From Brevundimonas lenta (GTDB lineage: Bacteria > Pseudomonadota > Alphaproteobacteria > Caulobacterales > Caulobacteraceae), in the NCBI RefSeq assembly GCF_014196335.1, contig NZ_JACIDM010000002.1:868001-932000 (forward strand): 64,000 nucleotides of DNA, given 5' to 3'. Below, one piece after another: positions 18,270-27,410 of this stretch (position 1 is its first letter; every line of letters begins with the position of its first letter). Under the pieces are notes generated by a model. It did not search any database. It worked only from the letters and a program-made list of their open reading frames with translations, and had not been told where the DNA came from. Position numbers and translations under genes: made by a program.

Positions 18270-20552
18270 TTGGACCGCATACTCTACTGCTTCGCCTTCC
18301 AGCATGACTGGCGCTGGACCGTCGCCGCGGCGCTGATCTGCGTCTTCGGCGTCGCCGTCGCCTGCCACCTGCTCGGCAAGGCGCGCGGGATGACGGGCGC
18401 CCGACAGCGTAATGTGGCGATGCTCGCGGCCTTCACCGGCGGCCTCGCGGTCTTCTCGACCCACTTCCTCGCCATGCAAGGCTACGACGCCGGCGCCCCG
18501 ATCCGCTACGGCGTCTGGCTGACCATCAGCTCCTTCTTCATGGCCTTCGCCAGCATCGCCCTGGCCTGCATGGTCGTGCTGGCCCGCCCGGGCTGGCTCA
18601 ACCGCGCGCTCGGCGCCGCACTGGGTCTGGCCGGCGTCGCCGCCATGCATTTCCTCGGCGTTGCCGCCCTCGAGATGCCCGGCCTGATCACCTGGCAGCC
18701 GGTGTTCGTCGCCGGCGGTGTGCTTGCGGGCATCGGCATCGCCGCCGGCGGCGCGGCCTTCCTCTACGGCCCCGGCCGCCTGCGCCTTTCGGCCACCGCG
18801 GCCTCCGGCGCGATTTCGATCGTGGTCCTGCACTTCGTCAGCATGAGCGCGATGACCATCGGCCCCGAGGGCGCGACGGTGGACGGCTGGACCGTCTCGG
18901 CGGGCGCCATGGGCGCCGTGATCGCCGCCATGGTGGTCAGCATGATCACCATCGCTGCGGCCGTCATCTGGATGGACCGCAGCCGTCGTTCCAGCATTCT
19001 CGCCCAGATCCGCGACGCCCTGGACGCCATGCCCGACGGGATGGCCTTCTATGACGCCGAAGACCGCCTGGTGCTGTGGAACAACCGCTACGCCGAGGTG
19101 AACCCGGAGCTGTCGTCCAATCTCCAGAGCGGCATGACCTTCCGCCAGATCATCCAGATCGGGCTCGACGAAGGCCTGTACGCCGAGGCCGTCGGCCGCG
19201 AGGAGGAATGGGTTCGCGAACGCCTCGCCACCCGCGCCGAGCGTGCAACGACCATGGAGCAGCACATCGCCGGCGACCGCTGGCTGCGCGTCTCGGACCG
19301 CAAGACCCGCGCCGGCGGCATCGTCACCGTCTGCACCGATATCACCGAGCTGAAGCACGACGCCCGCGCGCTGGGCGAAGCCCGCGACGCCGCCCAGGCC
19401 GCCAACAGCGCCAAGAGCCAGTTCCTGGCCAATATGAGCCATGAAATCCGCACGCCCCTGAACGGCGTCATCGGCGTGGCCCAGGCTCTCGCCAACACCG
19501 AGCTGAACGCGACCCAGCGCGAAATGCTGGATCTGATCCGTTCGTCAGGCCAGACGCTGCAGGTCCTGCTCAGCGACATCCTCGACCTCGCCCGCGTCGA
19601 ATCCGGCCGGATGGAGCTCTCGGAAGAAGCCTTCGATCTCGGCCGCGCGGTGCGCGAGGCGGCGACCCTCTACGAGGCGTCGGCCCAGGAAAAAGGCCTA
19701 CAGTTCTTCGTCGAGATCGCACCCGAGGTCGACCGCTGGATCCAGGGCGACGTCGTGCGCCTGAAGCAGATCCTGACCAACCTCGTCTCCAACGCGGTCA
19801 AGTTCACCTCCAGCGGCTTCGTCTGCCTGACCGCCGCGCCGGGACCGACGATCAAGGGCGTCCAGACCCTGCGGTTCTCGATCGAGGACACCGGCATCGG
19901 TTTCGACAGCGAGACCCGCATTCGCCTGTTCAGCCGCTTCGAACAGGCTGACGGCGCCATCACCCGCAAATTCGGCGGCTCCGGCCTGGGCCTCGCCATC
20001 TCGCGCCAGCTGGCCGAGATGATGAGCGGCGAACTGGACTGCGAAAGCGAACCGGGCGGCGGCTCCTCCTTCATGCTGACCATCCCGCTCCGCCTCGCGG
20101 AAGCGCCGGTCGCCCTGGCCGTCAGCGAGGAAGCGGCGCCGGGCGTCGATGAGCGCCGCATGCGCGTGCTGCTGGCCGACGACCACCCCGTGAACCGCAA
20201 GGTGGTCGAGATGATCCTCGCCCAGGCGGATATCGACCTGACCTCGGTGGAGGACGGCGCACAGGCGCTTCAGGCGGTGCGCGACGGCGACTACGACCTC
20301 GTCCTGATGGACATGCAGATGCCGGTCATGGACGGCCTGACCGCCACCCGCGAAATCCGCCTGCATGAGGTCGCCATGGGGCTGAGCCGACTGCCGATCG
20401 TCATGCTGACCGCCAACGCCCTGCCCGAGCACATCGCCGCGGCCGAAGGCGCCGGCGCCGACCGCCACCTGGCCAAGCCGTTCGATGCGGCCGAGCTGCT
20501 GGAACTGGTCGTCACCCTGCCCCGCGCCCGCGCCGCCTCGATCGCGGCCTGA
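18270..20552 (+). CDS. Hybrid histidine kinase with MHYT sensor domain
   Basis: Membrane-bound hybrid kinase, 760 residues. The N-terminus has about seven membrane helices with the MHYT pattern: STHFLAM (His65), AMHFLGV (His127) and VLHFVSM (His188), thought in this family to bind a metal that senses a gas such as O2, CO or NO. Then come a PAS-like domain (about 240-360), HisKA with His391 in FLANMSHEIRTPLNGVIG, an ATPase domain (NLVSNAVKFTS, GGSGLGLAISRQ) and a receiver domain with Asp681 in LVLMDMQMPVMDG. TTG at 18270 is the only workable start: an in-frame stop lies at 18246 and the next Met falls inside the first domain. No cognate regulator is next to it. Confidence 0.9.
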   Translation: MDRILYCFAFQHDWRWTVAAALICVFGVAVACHLLGKARGMTGARQRNVAMLAAFTGGLAVFSTHFLAMQGYDAGAPIRYGVWLTISSFFMAFASIALACMVVLARPGWLNRALGAALGLAGVAAMHFLGVAALEMPGLITWQPVFVAGGVLAGIGIAAGGAAFLYGPGRLRLSATAASGAISIVVLHFVSMSAMTIGPEGATVDGWTVSAGAMGAVIAAMVVSMITIAAAVIWMDRSRRSSILAQIRDALDAMPDGMAFYDAEDRLVLWNNRYAEVNPELSSNLQSGMTFRQIIQIGLDEGLYAEAVGREEEWVRERLATRAERATTMEQHIAGDRWLRVSDRKTRAGGIVTVCTDITELKHDARALGEARDAAQAANSAKSQFLANMSHEIRTPLNGVIGVAQALANTELNATQREMLDLIRSSGQTLQVLLSDILDLARVESGRMELSEEAFDLGRAVREAATLYEASAQEKGLQFFVEIAPEVDRWIQGDVVRLKQILTNLVSNAVKFTSSGFVCLTAAPGPTIKGVQTLRFSIEDTGIGFDSETRIRLFSRFEQADGAITRKFGGSGLGLAISRQLAEMMSGELDCESEPGGGSSFMLTIPLRLAEAPVALAVSEEAAPGVDERRMRVLLADDHPVNRKVVEMILAQADIDLTSVEDGAQALQAVRDGDYDLVLMDMQMPVMDGLTATREIRLHEVAMGLSRLPIVMLTANALPEHIAAAEGAGADRHLAKPFDAAELLELVVTLPRARAASIAA

Positions 20553-20556
20553 TCAC

Positions 20557-20766
20557 CTACTCGTAGCCGTGCGCTGCCTCGTTGATGACCTGCGAAGGCA
20601 TCGATGAGAAGTCGACGGCCACCGGGCGCGCGGCGCGTAGCTGGAAGGTCTTGATGACGTGTTCCAGCCGACGACGCACCTCGCGCTCCGCTTCGGTCTG
20701 GGTGTCCAGATTCAACGGGGCGAGGCAGAAGTCGATGATCTCCTGCGGGCGGATCATGGGTTCCAT
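20557..20766 (-). CDS. Small conserved-looking protein downstream of aceA
   Basis: 69-residue soluble protein beginning MEPMIRPQEIIDFCLAPLNL and otherwise helical and charged, with no signal or membrane segment. It starts 14 bases after the aceA stop with a good ribosome site (AGGAG, about 8 bases before the ATG), so it is very likely translated from the aceA transcript. I do not recognise a family. Its placement suggests a role alongside isocitrate lyase, perhaps a regulator or stability factor, but that is inference. Confidence 0.7.
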   Translation of the reverse strand: MEPMIRPQEIIDFCLAPLNLDTQTEAEREVRRRLEHVIKTFQLRAARPVAVDFSSMPSQVINEAAHGYE

Positions 20767-20780
20767 GGTCGTTCTCCTGT

Positions 20781-22061
20781 CTATTCGGCGGCGTGGAACT
20801 GGGCGGTTTCGGTCGAGTCCTTCAGCGCCGTGGTGGAGGACTGGCCGTTCGAGATGACGGTGGCGACCTGGTCGAAATAGCCGGTGCCGACCTCTCGCTG
20901 GTGGCGCGTGGCGGTATAGCCGCGGGCCTCGTTGGCGAACTCGCGCTGCTGCAGCTCGGAATAGGCGGCCATGCCCCGATCCCGGTAGCCGTCGGCCAGT
21001 TCGAACATGCCGTTGTTCAGGCTGTGGAACCCGGCCAGGGTCACGAACTGGAATTTGTAGCCCATGACCCCCAGCTCGCGCTGGAATTTGGCGATCGTCG
21101 CGTCATCCAGCCGGGCCTTCCAGTTGAACGACGGCGAACAGTTGTAGGCCATCAGCTTGCCGGGGTGCTCGCGCTGGACCGCCTCGGCGAAGCGGCGCGC
21201 GTCGTCCAGATCCGGGTGTGAGGTCTCCCACCACAGCACGTCGGCGTATCTGGCGTAGGCCAGGCCGCGGGCGATGCAGTGATCCAGCCCCGTCCCCGCC
21301 TTCAGCCGGTAGAAGCCCTCGGGCGTGCGGCTCTCGCGGTCGATGAAGGGGCGATCCCGCTCGTCGATGTCCGAGGTGATCAGCTGGGCTGACTCGGCGT
21401 CCGTACGGGCGACCGTCAGGGTCGGCGTGCCCATGACGTCGGCGGCCAGCCGGGCGGCGATCAGATTGCGCTCATGCGCCTGGGTCGGGATCAGCACCTT
21501 GCCGCCCAGGTGGCCGCACTTCTTCTCGGACGCCAGCTGGTCCTCGAAGTGAACGCCGGCCGCGCCCGCCTCGATAAAGGCCTTCATGATCTCGAAGCTG
21601 TTCAGGGGGCCGCCGAAGCCCGCCTCGGCGTCGGCGACGATGGGCGCGAACCAGTCCCGCTTCGCCCCGCCCTCGGCGTGTTCGATCTGGTCTGCGCGCT
21701 GCAGGGTGCGGTTGATGCGGCGACACAGCTCCGGCGCGGCGTTGGCCGGATACAGCGACTGGTCCGGGTACATCGCTCCGGCCGTGTTGGCGTCCGCCGC
21801 CACCTGCCAGCCTGACAGATAGATGGCCTTCAGTCCGGCGCGGACCATCTGCATGGCCTGGTTGCCGGTCACCGCGCCCAGGGCGTTCACATAGGGCTCG
21901 TCGTGCAGCAGTCGCCACAGCCGGTTCGCGCCCCGCTCGGCCAGGGTGTGCGCCACAGGGACCGAGCCCCGCAAACGGAGCACGTCGTCCGGCGTATAGG
22001 GCCGTTCGATGCCGTCGAAGCGTCCGGTCGGCGAAGGAACAAGGTCGGCGAAGCTGGTCAT
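20781..22061 (-). CDS. aceA: Isocitrate lyase
   Basis: Splits isocitrate to succinate and glyoxylate in the glyoxylate shunt, allowing growth on acetate and fatty acids. With the ATG at 22061 it has 426 residues, the usual size; an upstream in-frame start at 22124 would add a leader with no family similarity. The catalytic loop KKCGH lies at 180-184 (Cys182). Also seen are [20 protein letters not shown] near 82-101 and YNCSPSFNW in the C-terminal half. It is divergent from scfR across two palindromes. Malate synthase is not in the window. Confidence 0.95.
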   Translation of the reverse strand: MTSFADLVPSPTGRFDGIERPYTPDDVLRLRGSVPVAHTLAERGANRLWRLLHDEPYVNALGAVTGNQAMQMVRAGLKAIYLSGWQVAADANTAGAMYPDQSLYPANAAPELCRRINRTLQRADQIEHAEGGAKRDWFAPIVADAEAGFGGPLNSFEIMKAFIEAGAAGVHFEDQLASEKKCGHLGGKVLIPTQAHERNLIAARLAADVMGTPTLTVARTDAESAQLITSDIDERDRPFIDRESRTPEGFYRLKAGTGLDHCIARGLAYARYADVLWWETSHPDLDDARRFAEAVQREHPGKLMAYNCSPSFNWKARLDDATIAKFQRELGVMGYKFQFVTLAGFHSLNNGMFELADGYRDRGMAAYSELQQREFANEARGYTATRHQREVGTGYFDQVATVISNGQSSTTALKDSTETAQFHAAE

Positions 22062-22162
22062 GGGCTCATCCAGGCGGCCGCGGGTGTGCGGCGGGTCGCA
22101 GGGATGAAACACCGCGACTGTCATAGCCGCTACATCACGCGGCGGACATATCGCGTAATCAA

Positions 22163-22200
22163 GTCACGATATGACACTTGTTCTTAAGTCATGATGTGAC
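22163..22200. promoter_or_regulatory. Paired GTCA-N5-TGAC palindromes between aceA and scfR
   Basis: Two sites, GTCACGATATGAC (22163-22175) and GTCATGATGTGAC (22188-22200), each preceded by AA, lie 25 bases apart. That is close to two or two and a half helical turns. They fall just upstream of scfR and within reach of the aceA promoter. By analogy with RamB/ScfR regulators they are likely the operator for autoregulation and aceA control; direct binding is inferred. Confidence 0.6.
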
Positions 22201-22211
22201 ATTCTGAGATC

Positions 22212-23630
22212 ATGGAGATAGCCGACCGCAAGCTGTTCCTCGGCGGCCGCCTCAAGCGGCTGCGGCGGGATCTGGGCCTCAGCCAGACCGCCATGGCGGC
22301 CGACCTCGGCGTCTCCCCCAGCTATCTGAATCACATCGAGCGCAACCAGCGCCCCGTCTCGGCGCAGCTGCTGCTCAAGCTGGCCGACGCCTACGACGTC
22401 GATCTGCGCACCTTCGGTCCCACCGGCGGCCCCGCGACCGAGGCGACCCTGTCCGAGGCCTTCGCCGATCCGATGTTCACCGGCCTCGCCATACCCCGGC
22501 ACGAGATCGTGCAGATGGCCGAAGATCAGCCCGCCGTCGCCGACGCTGTCCTGCGCCTCTACCGCGCCTTCTCCGACCGCCGCACGCGCGACCGGGCGGA
22601 ATCGGGCGCAGCCGGCGACGAGACGCCCGCCGACCGCGTCCGGGAATACGTCCAGTCGCGCCAGAACCACTTCCCCGAGCTCGATGCGCTGGGCGAAACG
22701 CTCGCCGCCGCGCTGGAGGCGGGCACGCCTGGCGAAACCTTCGAGTCGCGCGCCCGCACGCGCCTTCAGGACCGCCACGGCCTGTCCGTTCGCACCCTCC
22801 CCGCCGACGTCATGGTCGAGTGGACCCGCCGCTACGACCCGCACCGCAAGCGCCTGTTGCTGTCGGAGACCCTCGGCCCGTCCTCACGCGCCTTCGCGCT
22901 CGCCTACCAGCTCGCCCTGTCCGAACACGATGCGGAGCTGGCCGCGCTCGCCGCATCGGCCGACCTGCCGGACGACGCCACGCGGCGCCTGCTGAAGGTG
23001 TCGCTGGCCAACACCCTCGCCGCCGCCATCCTGATGCCCTACGCGGCCTTCCAGACCGCCGCCGAGGCCTCCGGCTACGACCTGGCCCGCCTGCAGGCGC
23101 GGTTCGGCGTGTCGTTCGAACAGGCCGCGCACCGGCTGACCACCCTGTCGCGCCCCACCGCGCGCGGCGTGCCCTTCTTCCTCATGCGCGTCGATCAGGC
23201 GGGCAACATCTCCAAGCGCTTCGCCGCCGGCCCCTTCCCCTTCTCGCGCTTCGGAGGCGCCTGCCCGCGCTGGCGGCTGCACTCTGCGTTCAGAACGCCC
23301 GGCCGGATCGTCACCCAGATCATCGAGACGCCCGACGGACGGCGCTGGTTCACCTTCGCCCGCACGGTGGATCGCCAGGGTCAGGACGCCTTCACCGAGG
23401 GCCAGGACCTCGCCATCGGCCTCGGCTGCGAGCTTCGCCACGCCCACCGCCTGATTCACGCCCGCGGCCTCGATCTGCAGGCGCCGGAGGTGACGCCGAT
23501 CGGCCCGGCCTGTCGCCTGTGCCACCGCCACCCCTGCGCCGAACGCGCCGCGCCGCCGGTCGACCGCCCTCTGACCGTCGACGACTGGGCCAAGTCCGTC
23601 AGCCCCTACCCGTTCGCACCGGTCAGCTAA
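22212..23630 (+). CDS. ScfR/RamB-type transcriptional regulator of the glyoxylate shunt
   Basis: 472-residue DNA-binding regulator. The N-terminus is an XRE helix-turn-helix (about 10-65: LKRLRRDLGLSQTAMAADLG then SPSYLNHIERNQRPVS). The middle resembles the IrrE/ImmA N-terminal-like domain (FALAYQLALSEHDAEL, NTLAAAILMPYAAF), here without the zinc HExxH motif. The C-terminus is the DUF2083 type with cysteines in CRLCHRHPCAERA, which may bind a metal or a short-chain acyl-CoA effector. ScfR-family members control isocitrate lyase and short-chain fatty acid genes, and this one is divergent from aceA. It overlaps the convergent next gene by 8 bases. Confidence 0.88.
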   Translation: MEIADRKLFLGGRLKRLRRDLGLSQTAMAADLGVSPSYLNHIERNQRPVSAQLLLKLADAYDVDLRTFGPTGGPATEATLSEAFADPMFTGLAIPRHEIVQMAEDQPAVADAVLRLYRAFSDRRTRDRAESGAAGDETPADRVREYVQSRQNHFPELDALGETLAAALEAGTPGETFESRARTRLQDRHGLSVRTLPADVMVEWTRRYDPHRKRLLLSETLGPSSRAFALAYQLALSEHDAELAALAASADLPDDATRRLLKVSLANTLAAAILMPYAAFQTAAEASGYDLARLQARFGVSFEQAAHRLTTLSRPTARGVPFFLMRVDQAGNISKRFAAGPFPFSRFGGACPRWRLHSAFRTPGRIVTQIIETPDGRRWFTFARTVDRQGQDAFTEGQDLAIGLGCELRHAHRLIHARGLDLQAPEVTPIGPACRLCHRHPCAERAAPPVDRPLTVDDWAKSVSPYPFAPVS

Positions 23631-25047
23631 GCACCACCCGCCCCGCTTCCAGCCGGTGCGGCACGCCCGCCCGATCGAACAGTGCCGCAATGGCCGCCGC
23701 CGGGTCGGCCGAGCCGTCATCCAGCAGGGTTTCGATGGCCTTGCGCAGCTCTGACCCGCCCGAGACGGACGTCAGGCCGCTCAACCACTCGTCGCGGCTC
23801 AGCACGCCGTCCTCGCGGCTGGCGTCGATCAGGGGCTTCAGGAACGCGAACCAGTCGCCGCCGTCCTTCTTGCCCTGCACGCCCTCGGCCACCAGCGCGA
23901 AGACCGCCCCGCAGGCGTAGTAGGCCCGGTGCTCACCTCTTTCGCCGGCGCTGGCCACCGGCCGCACGGCCAGGTCCGCGCAGTCGTCGACCTCCTTCTG
24001 GAGCTCGGCCCGGTCGTCCCAGACAGGATCGAGGGATTTGAGCGCGCGGATGGCCATCAGATCGGCCCCGCCCTCGGTGATCCAGGCGTCGCGGGCGCGT
24101 TCATAGCGAACCGTCTGCCCCAGCCAGAAATGCGCGCTCTCATGGCCGATGAACCAGCGCGACATGCCCAGCACGCCGGCTGACGGCTGCACCACGCCCA
24201 CGCCGTCGAAATTCATAACGATCAGCCCCGGCATGACGCTTCCGCCCATGGAGGTCAGCCCCGGCGTCGGCCCGGCCCAGCTGACCATGATCGTCGGCCG
24301 TTCCGTCTGCCCCGGCCCCAGGCGTTGCGCGTAATAGTCCGCCACCTGCGGCGCGAACCCTTCGATCCCGGCGCTGATCCACGACGGCAGCTGCGGATCG
24401 ATCACCGTCGTCATCCGGGCCCCTTCGACCAGGTCCGCCTGGCCGAACAGCACATAGGTGTCGGCCTCGATCGCTGTCGCCTCCGGCACCCGCTGCCCCC
24501 GGAACAGGATCGGGCCGGCCCGGTCGCGCCATGTCACATTCGATGCCCCGGTCTCCAGCGGATAGCCGTTCAGATCGTCCGGCACCTGCCGCGCCGCCTC
24601 GACCGACGCGACCGGGAAGACATCGAAATGCCCGGTGGGCAGCGCCACCGCGCCATCCGAGAAGCTCAGCACGCCATAGTCGGCCTCAAGGTTCTCCGTC
24701 TTCGGCTTGAAGGCGATGGTCACCCGCCGGGGCACCGGCCCGCCGTCGACCGTCCGCAGGATGTCCCGGCTGCCGACCCGCTCCAGCACCACGCCGGGCG
24801 TCACCACCCGCCACTGGTCCAGCCGCCACGAACGCCGCGGCCCGTCGATCAACGAGGATCGGAAGAAGGCCCAGACGGCTGCGTCCCGGTCGAATTCGTA
24901 CTCGGCCGTCCATGCGTCGCCGTCCCGCGTCACGGTCACGGCGGGCTGGGTCGGCGCGGCGTCTTCAGCCTGAAACCCAGCCGCGCTCGCGGAGCCCTGC
25001 GATGAAAGAGCGATCGCCGCAGCCGCGGCCGTAATCAGAAGGCGCAT
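23623..25047 (-). CDS. Secreted M1-like (gluzincin) metallopeptidase
   Basis: 474-residue exported protein with a signal peptide (MRLLITAAAAAIALSSQG, cleavage near SASA). The zinc motif is HESAH at 302-306, with the downstream glutamate in AWITEGGAD (Glu325), the HExxH...E arrangement of M1 aminopeptidases and their relatives. The N-terminal half is a beta-sandwich-like region; the aminopeptidase exopeptidase motif GAMEN is replaced by TSMGGS, so it is a divergent member and may not be an aminopeptidase. It converges on scfR with an 8-base stop overlap. Confidence 0.82.
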   Translation of the reverse strand: MRLLITAAAAAIALSSQGSASAAGFQAEDAAPTQPAVTVTRDGDAWTAEYEFDRDAAVWAFFRSSLIDGPRRSWRLDQWRVVTPGVVLERVGSRDILRTVDGGPVPRRVTIAFKPKTENLEADYGVLSFSDGAVALPTGHFDVFPVASVEAARQVPDDLNGYPLETGASNVTWRDRAGPILFRGQRVPEATAIEADTYVLFGQADLVEGARMTTVIDPQLPSWISAGIEGFAPQVADYYAQRLGPGQTERPTIMVSWAGPTPGLTSMGGSVMPGLIVMNFDGVGVVQPSAGVLGMSRWFIGHESAHFWLGQTVRYERARDAWITEGGADLMAIRALKSLDPVWDDRAELQKEVDDCADLAVRPVASAGERGEHRAYYACGAVFALVAEGVQGKKDGGDWFAFLKPLIDASREDGVLSRDEWLSGLTSVSGGSELRKAIETLLDDGSADPAAAIAALFDRAGVPHRLEAGRVVLS

Positions 25048-25111
25048 CCGGATCTCCCCGTTCGACCAGAGATTGCCCCGACGTCCACCGTCCCGTCAGC
25101 TTAAGCTTTGG

Positions 25112-26101
25112 TCACGCTTGCGCCCCGTCCAGGGCGCGCGCGGCCGCCTGCAGTTCCCCGGCCATCACCGCCTTCAGCCGCTGCGGCTGAACGATCGCGA
25201 CCTGCTCGCCCCAGGTGAACAGATGCCAGGCCAGTTCCCGCATGCCGGAAGCCCGGAAGCGAACCACCACCGAGCCGTCGGCTTCGTTCTCGATCGTCTG
25301 GGTGGGGTGCCAACGCCACGCCCGCGCTTCGGCGGCGCCCTCGGGCGAAATGCGCAGCACCACGTCCTCGATCTCGTCCTGGTAGATGCCGAACGACTGG
25401 CTGGCGAACACCTGCAGATCGAAGTCGGCCGGCGCCGTCGCCACCCCCTCGTCCGCCTTCACCGCGCTCATCCGGTCCAGCCGGAAGGTCTGGATCCGCC
25501 CGCTCTCGCGGTCGGCGGCGACAAGATAGTTGGCGCGTCCGAACATCACCCCGCACGGAACGACGCTGCGCCGGCGCGCCTCGGCCCCGGGACGGCTGTA
25601 GATGAAGCCCAGCGGCTGGCCGGCCAGGATGGTCTGCCGGATCTCGGTCAGCACCGCCTCGTCCGCCGATGGCCGCGGCCCCGCCTGTACGGCGATGGTT
25701 TCGGCCCGCACCAGGGCCTCCAGATCGGGCGCCAACCTGTTCAGCGTCGTCGAGCGCATCGCCGACTTCAGCTTTCGCTCCAGCCCCTCCAGCGCCGCCG
25801 CCCGCCCCGGTTCGCCCGTCGCCCGCAGCCCCTGCGCCGCCTTGGTCAGCTCGACCAGCTCCTCGGTCGTCGGCGCCTGTTCGAAGGCCGACAGTCCGCC
25901 ACGGATGCGCCAGCGCTTGGTCGGTGGATCCGACACCTCCTCAGCCTGCGGAAACAGCATCAGCACGGCGTCGCGGACGCGTTCGGCGGTGCGGCGGCCG
26001 ACATCCATCTCGCGGACCATGTCGTCCAGCGTCAGCCCCTCGGCGCTGGCGGCCATGCGCCGCGCCAGATCGATCACCACTGCCGCCTTGTCGTGCCTCA
26101 T
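25112..26101 (-). CDS. WYL-domain transcriptional regulator
   Basis: 329-residue one-component regulator. The N-terminal 70 residues form a winged helix (GLTLDDMVREMDVGRRTAER). Residues from about 150 on form the WYL domain, with RSVVPCGVMFGRANYLVAAD and ESGRIQTFRLDRMSAV, and a WCX-like C-terminal extension. WYL regulators often respond to DNA damage or nucleotide ligands. The ATG at 26101 is preferred over an in-frame TTG two codons upstream. No obvious target gene is adjacent; it is divergent from the HdeD gene. Confidence 0.88.
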   Translation of the reverse strand: MRHDKAAVVIDLARRMAASAEGLTLDDMVREMDVGRRTAERVRDAVLMLFPQAEEVSDPPTKRWRIRGGLSAFEQAPTTEELVELTKAAQGLRATGEPGRAAALEGLERKLKSAMRSTTLNRLAPDLEALVRAETIAVQAGPRPSADEAVLTEIRQTILAGQPLGFIYSRPGAEARRRSVVPCGVMFGRANYLVAADRESGRIQTFRLDRMSAVKADEGVATAPADFDLQVFASQSFGIYQDEIEDVVLRISPEGAAEARAWRWHPTQTIENEADGSVVVRFRASGMRELAWHLFTWGEQVAIVQPQRLKAVMAGELQAAARALDGAQA

Positions 26102-26257
26102 GCCCAAACGTTCGCATACGACCGTTTCTGACGCAATTCTGTACGCGTCAGGTCGGACAGTGACGCTCCCTGGGGTCAGACCCGATGGGGGCGTTCAGCG
26201 AACACTGTCAGCGTCCGATCCAGCCGCACCCGGCGGCACAGGACCGGAGATACCGAC

Positions 26258-26836
26258 ATGTCCAATTCCTCGGGGGCCGATGCGGGCCGCTTCCCCTTTG
26301 AGTCCGCCTTTCTCACCAGCGCCTGGTGGGCGCTGCTGCTGCGCGGTCTGCTGTCCATCGTTTTCGGCATTCTGGTTTTCACCCTGCCGGGTCACACCCT
26401 GCTGGGACTGGTCTTCTTCTACGGCGCCTATGCGATCATCGACGGTCTGTTCTCCATCGGTGGGGCTTTCAAGAGCGGCGCTTCAGGGCGGACCATGCTG
26501 TTCCTGAGCGGTCTGATCAGCATCGTCGCCGGCCTGGCCGCGATGGCCTGGCCCGGCCTGACCGCCGTGGTCTTCGTCTGGATCCTCGCCTTCTGGTCCG
26601 TCGCCCGCGGCCTGACCGAGATTTTCGTCGCCATCCGGCTGCGCAAGGAGATCTCGAACGAATGGATGCTGATCCTGGCCGGGGTGATCTCGGTCCTGTT
26701 CGGCATCGCCCTGTTCTCAAGTCCCGCCTTCGGCGTGGTGGTCATCCTGTGGATGATCGGAGCCTGGGCGCTCCTGTTCGGCATCCTGCTGGTGATCCTC
26801 TCCTTCCGGCTCAGATCGCACCGGCGGAAACACTGA
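26258..26836 (+). CDS. HdeD family membrane protein (DUF308)
   Basis: 192-residue inner-membrane protein with about six membrane segments in the paired DUF308 pattern, for example LLLRGLLSIVFGILVFTLPG followed by LLGLVFFYGAYAIIDGLFSI, and later ILAGVISVLFGIALFSSPAF. HdeD is linked to acid resistance in enteric bacteria, but in alphaproteobacteria the role is not established. Ribosome site GGAGA precedes the ATG. It stands alone between a divergent WYL regulator and two small genes. Confidence 0.88.
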   Translation: MSNSSGADAGRFPFESAFLTSAWWALLLRGLLSIVFGILVFTLPGHTLLGLVFFYGAYAIIDGLFSIGGAFKSGASGRTMLFLSGLISIVAGLAAMAWPGLTAVVFVWILAFWSVARGLTEIFVAIRLRKEISNEWMLILAGVISVLFGIALFSSPAFGVVVILWMIGAWALLFGILLVILSFRLRSHRRKH

Positions 26837-26928
26837 TTGGAGGCGGCGCGAAGGGGTACGTCCGATTTTGACGTATCCGTGTTGCAAGGTCCGAACATCG
26901 AAAGAGACCTTCTTCCGGAGTTCACGTC

Positions 26929-27159
26929 ATGGCCCGCGCCTTCGCCCCCAACGCCCTCGTCGCCGCCAGCCGCTATCTGATCGTCCCGTGCGAGGCCGAC
27001 GGCTGCGGCGAGCTGGCGGTCATCTGGGATCGCCTGGAAGAACAGGTGATCGACGTCATCGACGCCCGCCTGTCCGCCCGCTACGCCGACGAGGACGCCC
27101 TGTGGGACGAAGCCCGCCCGGCCTTCGACCCGGCCGAAGACTTCCGCATGGCCGCCTGA
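26929..27159 (+). CDS. Small soluble protein of unknown function
   Basis: 76-residue acidic protein (MARAFAPNALVAASRYLIVP) with two cysteines in CEADGC and a C-terminal half rich in Asp and Glu. A GGAG ribosome site lies 10 bases before the ATG. Its stop overlaps the next start (ATGA), so the two are coupled. No family recognised. Confidence 0.65.
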   Translation: MARAFAPNALVAASRYLIVPCEADGCGELAVIWDRLEEQVIDVIDARLSARYADEDALWDEARPAFDPAEDFRMAA

Positions 27160-27410
27160 TGGCGCTCGCCCTGTGGCTGGTCGGGGCCGTCATCGTCGTC
27201 CTCTTCCTGGGAACCTGGGCCCTTCAGATCGGCCTGTGGCTGCTGGCCCTGGCGCTCCGGATCACCGTCTGGCTCACCACGGTTCTGCTCGGCCTCGTTT
27301 CCCAGGCCGCTCTGGCGGTGCTCGACCCCGGGCAGCTGGGGCGCATCCTGCGCAACGAACGCAGCCATGCCCGGAACGCCGCCCTGTTGGCCAGGGAACG
27401 CTGGAGCTGA
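27159..27410 (+). CDS. Small membrane protein coupled to the preceding gene
   Basis: 83-residue protein starting at the ATG in an ATGA overlap. Residues 1-50 are two hydrophobic segments (LWLVGAVIVVLFLGTWALQI and WLLALALRITVWLTTVLLGL), followed by a short basic tail (RNERSHARNAALLARERWS). Likely an inner-membrane protein. Its TGA is immediately followed by the stop of the convergent amidohydrolase gene, with no spacer. Confidence 0.65.
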   Translation: MALALWLVGAVIVVLFLGTWALQIGLWLLALALRITVWLTTVLLGLVSQAALAVLDPGQLGRILRNERSHARNAALLARERWS

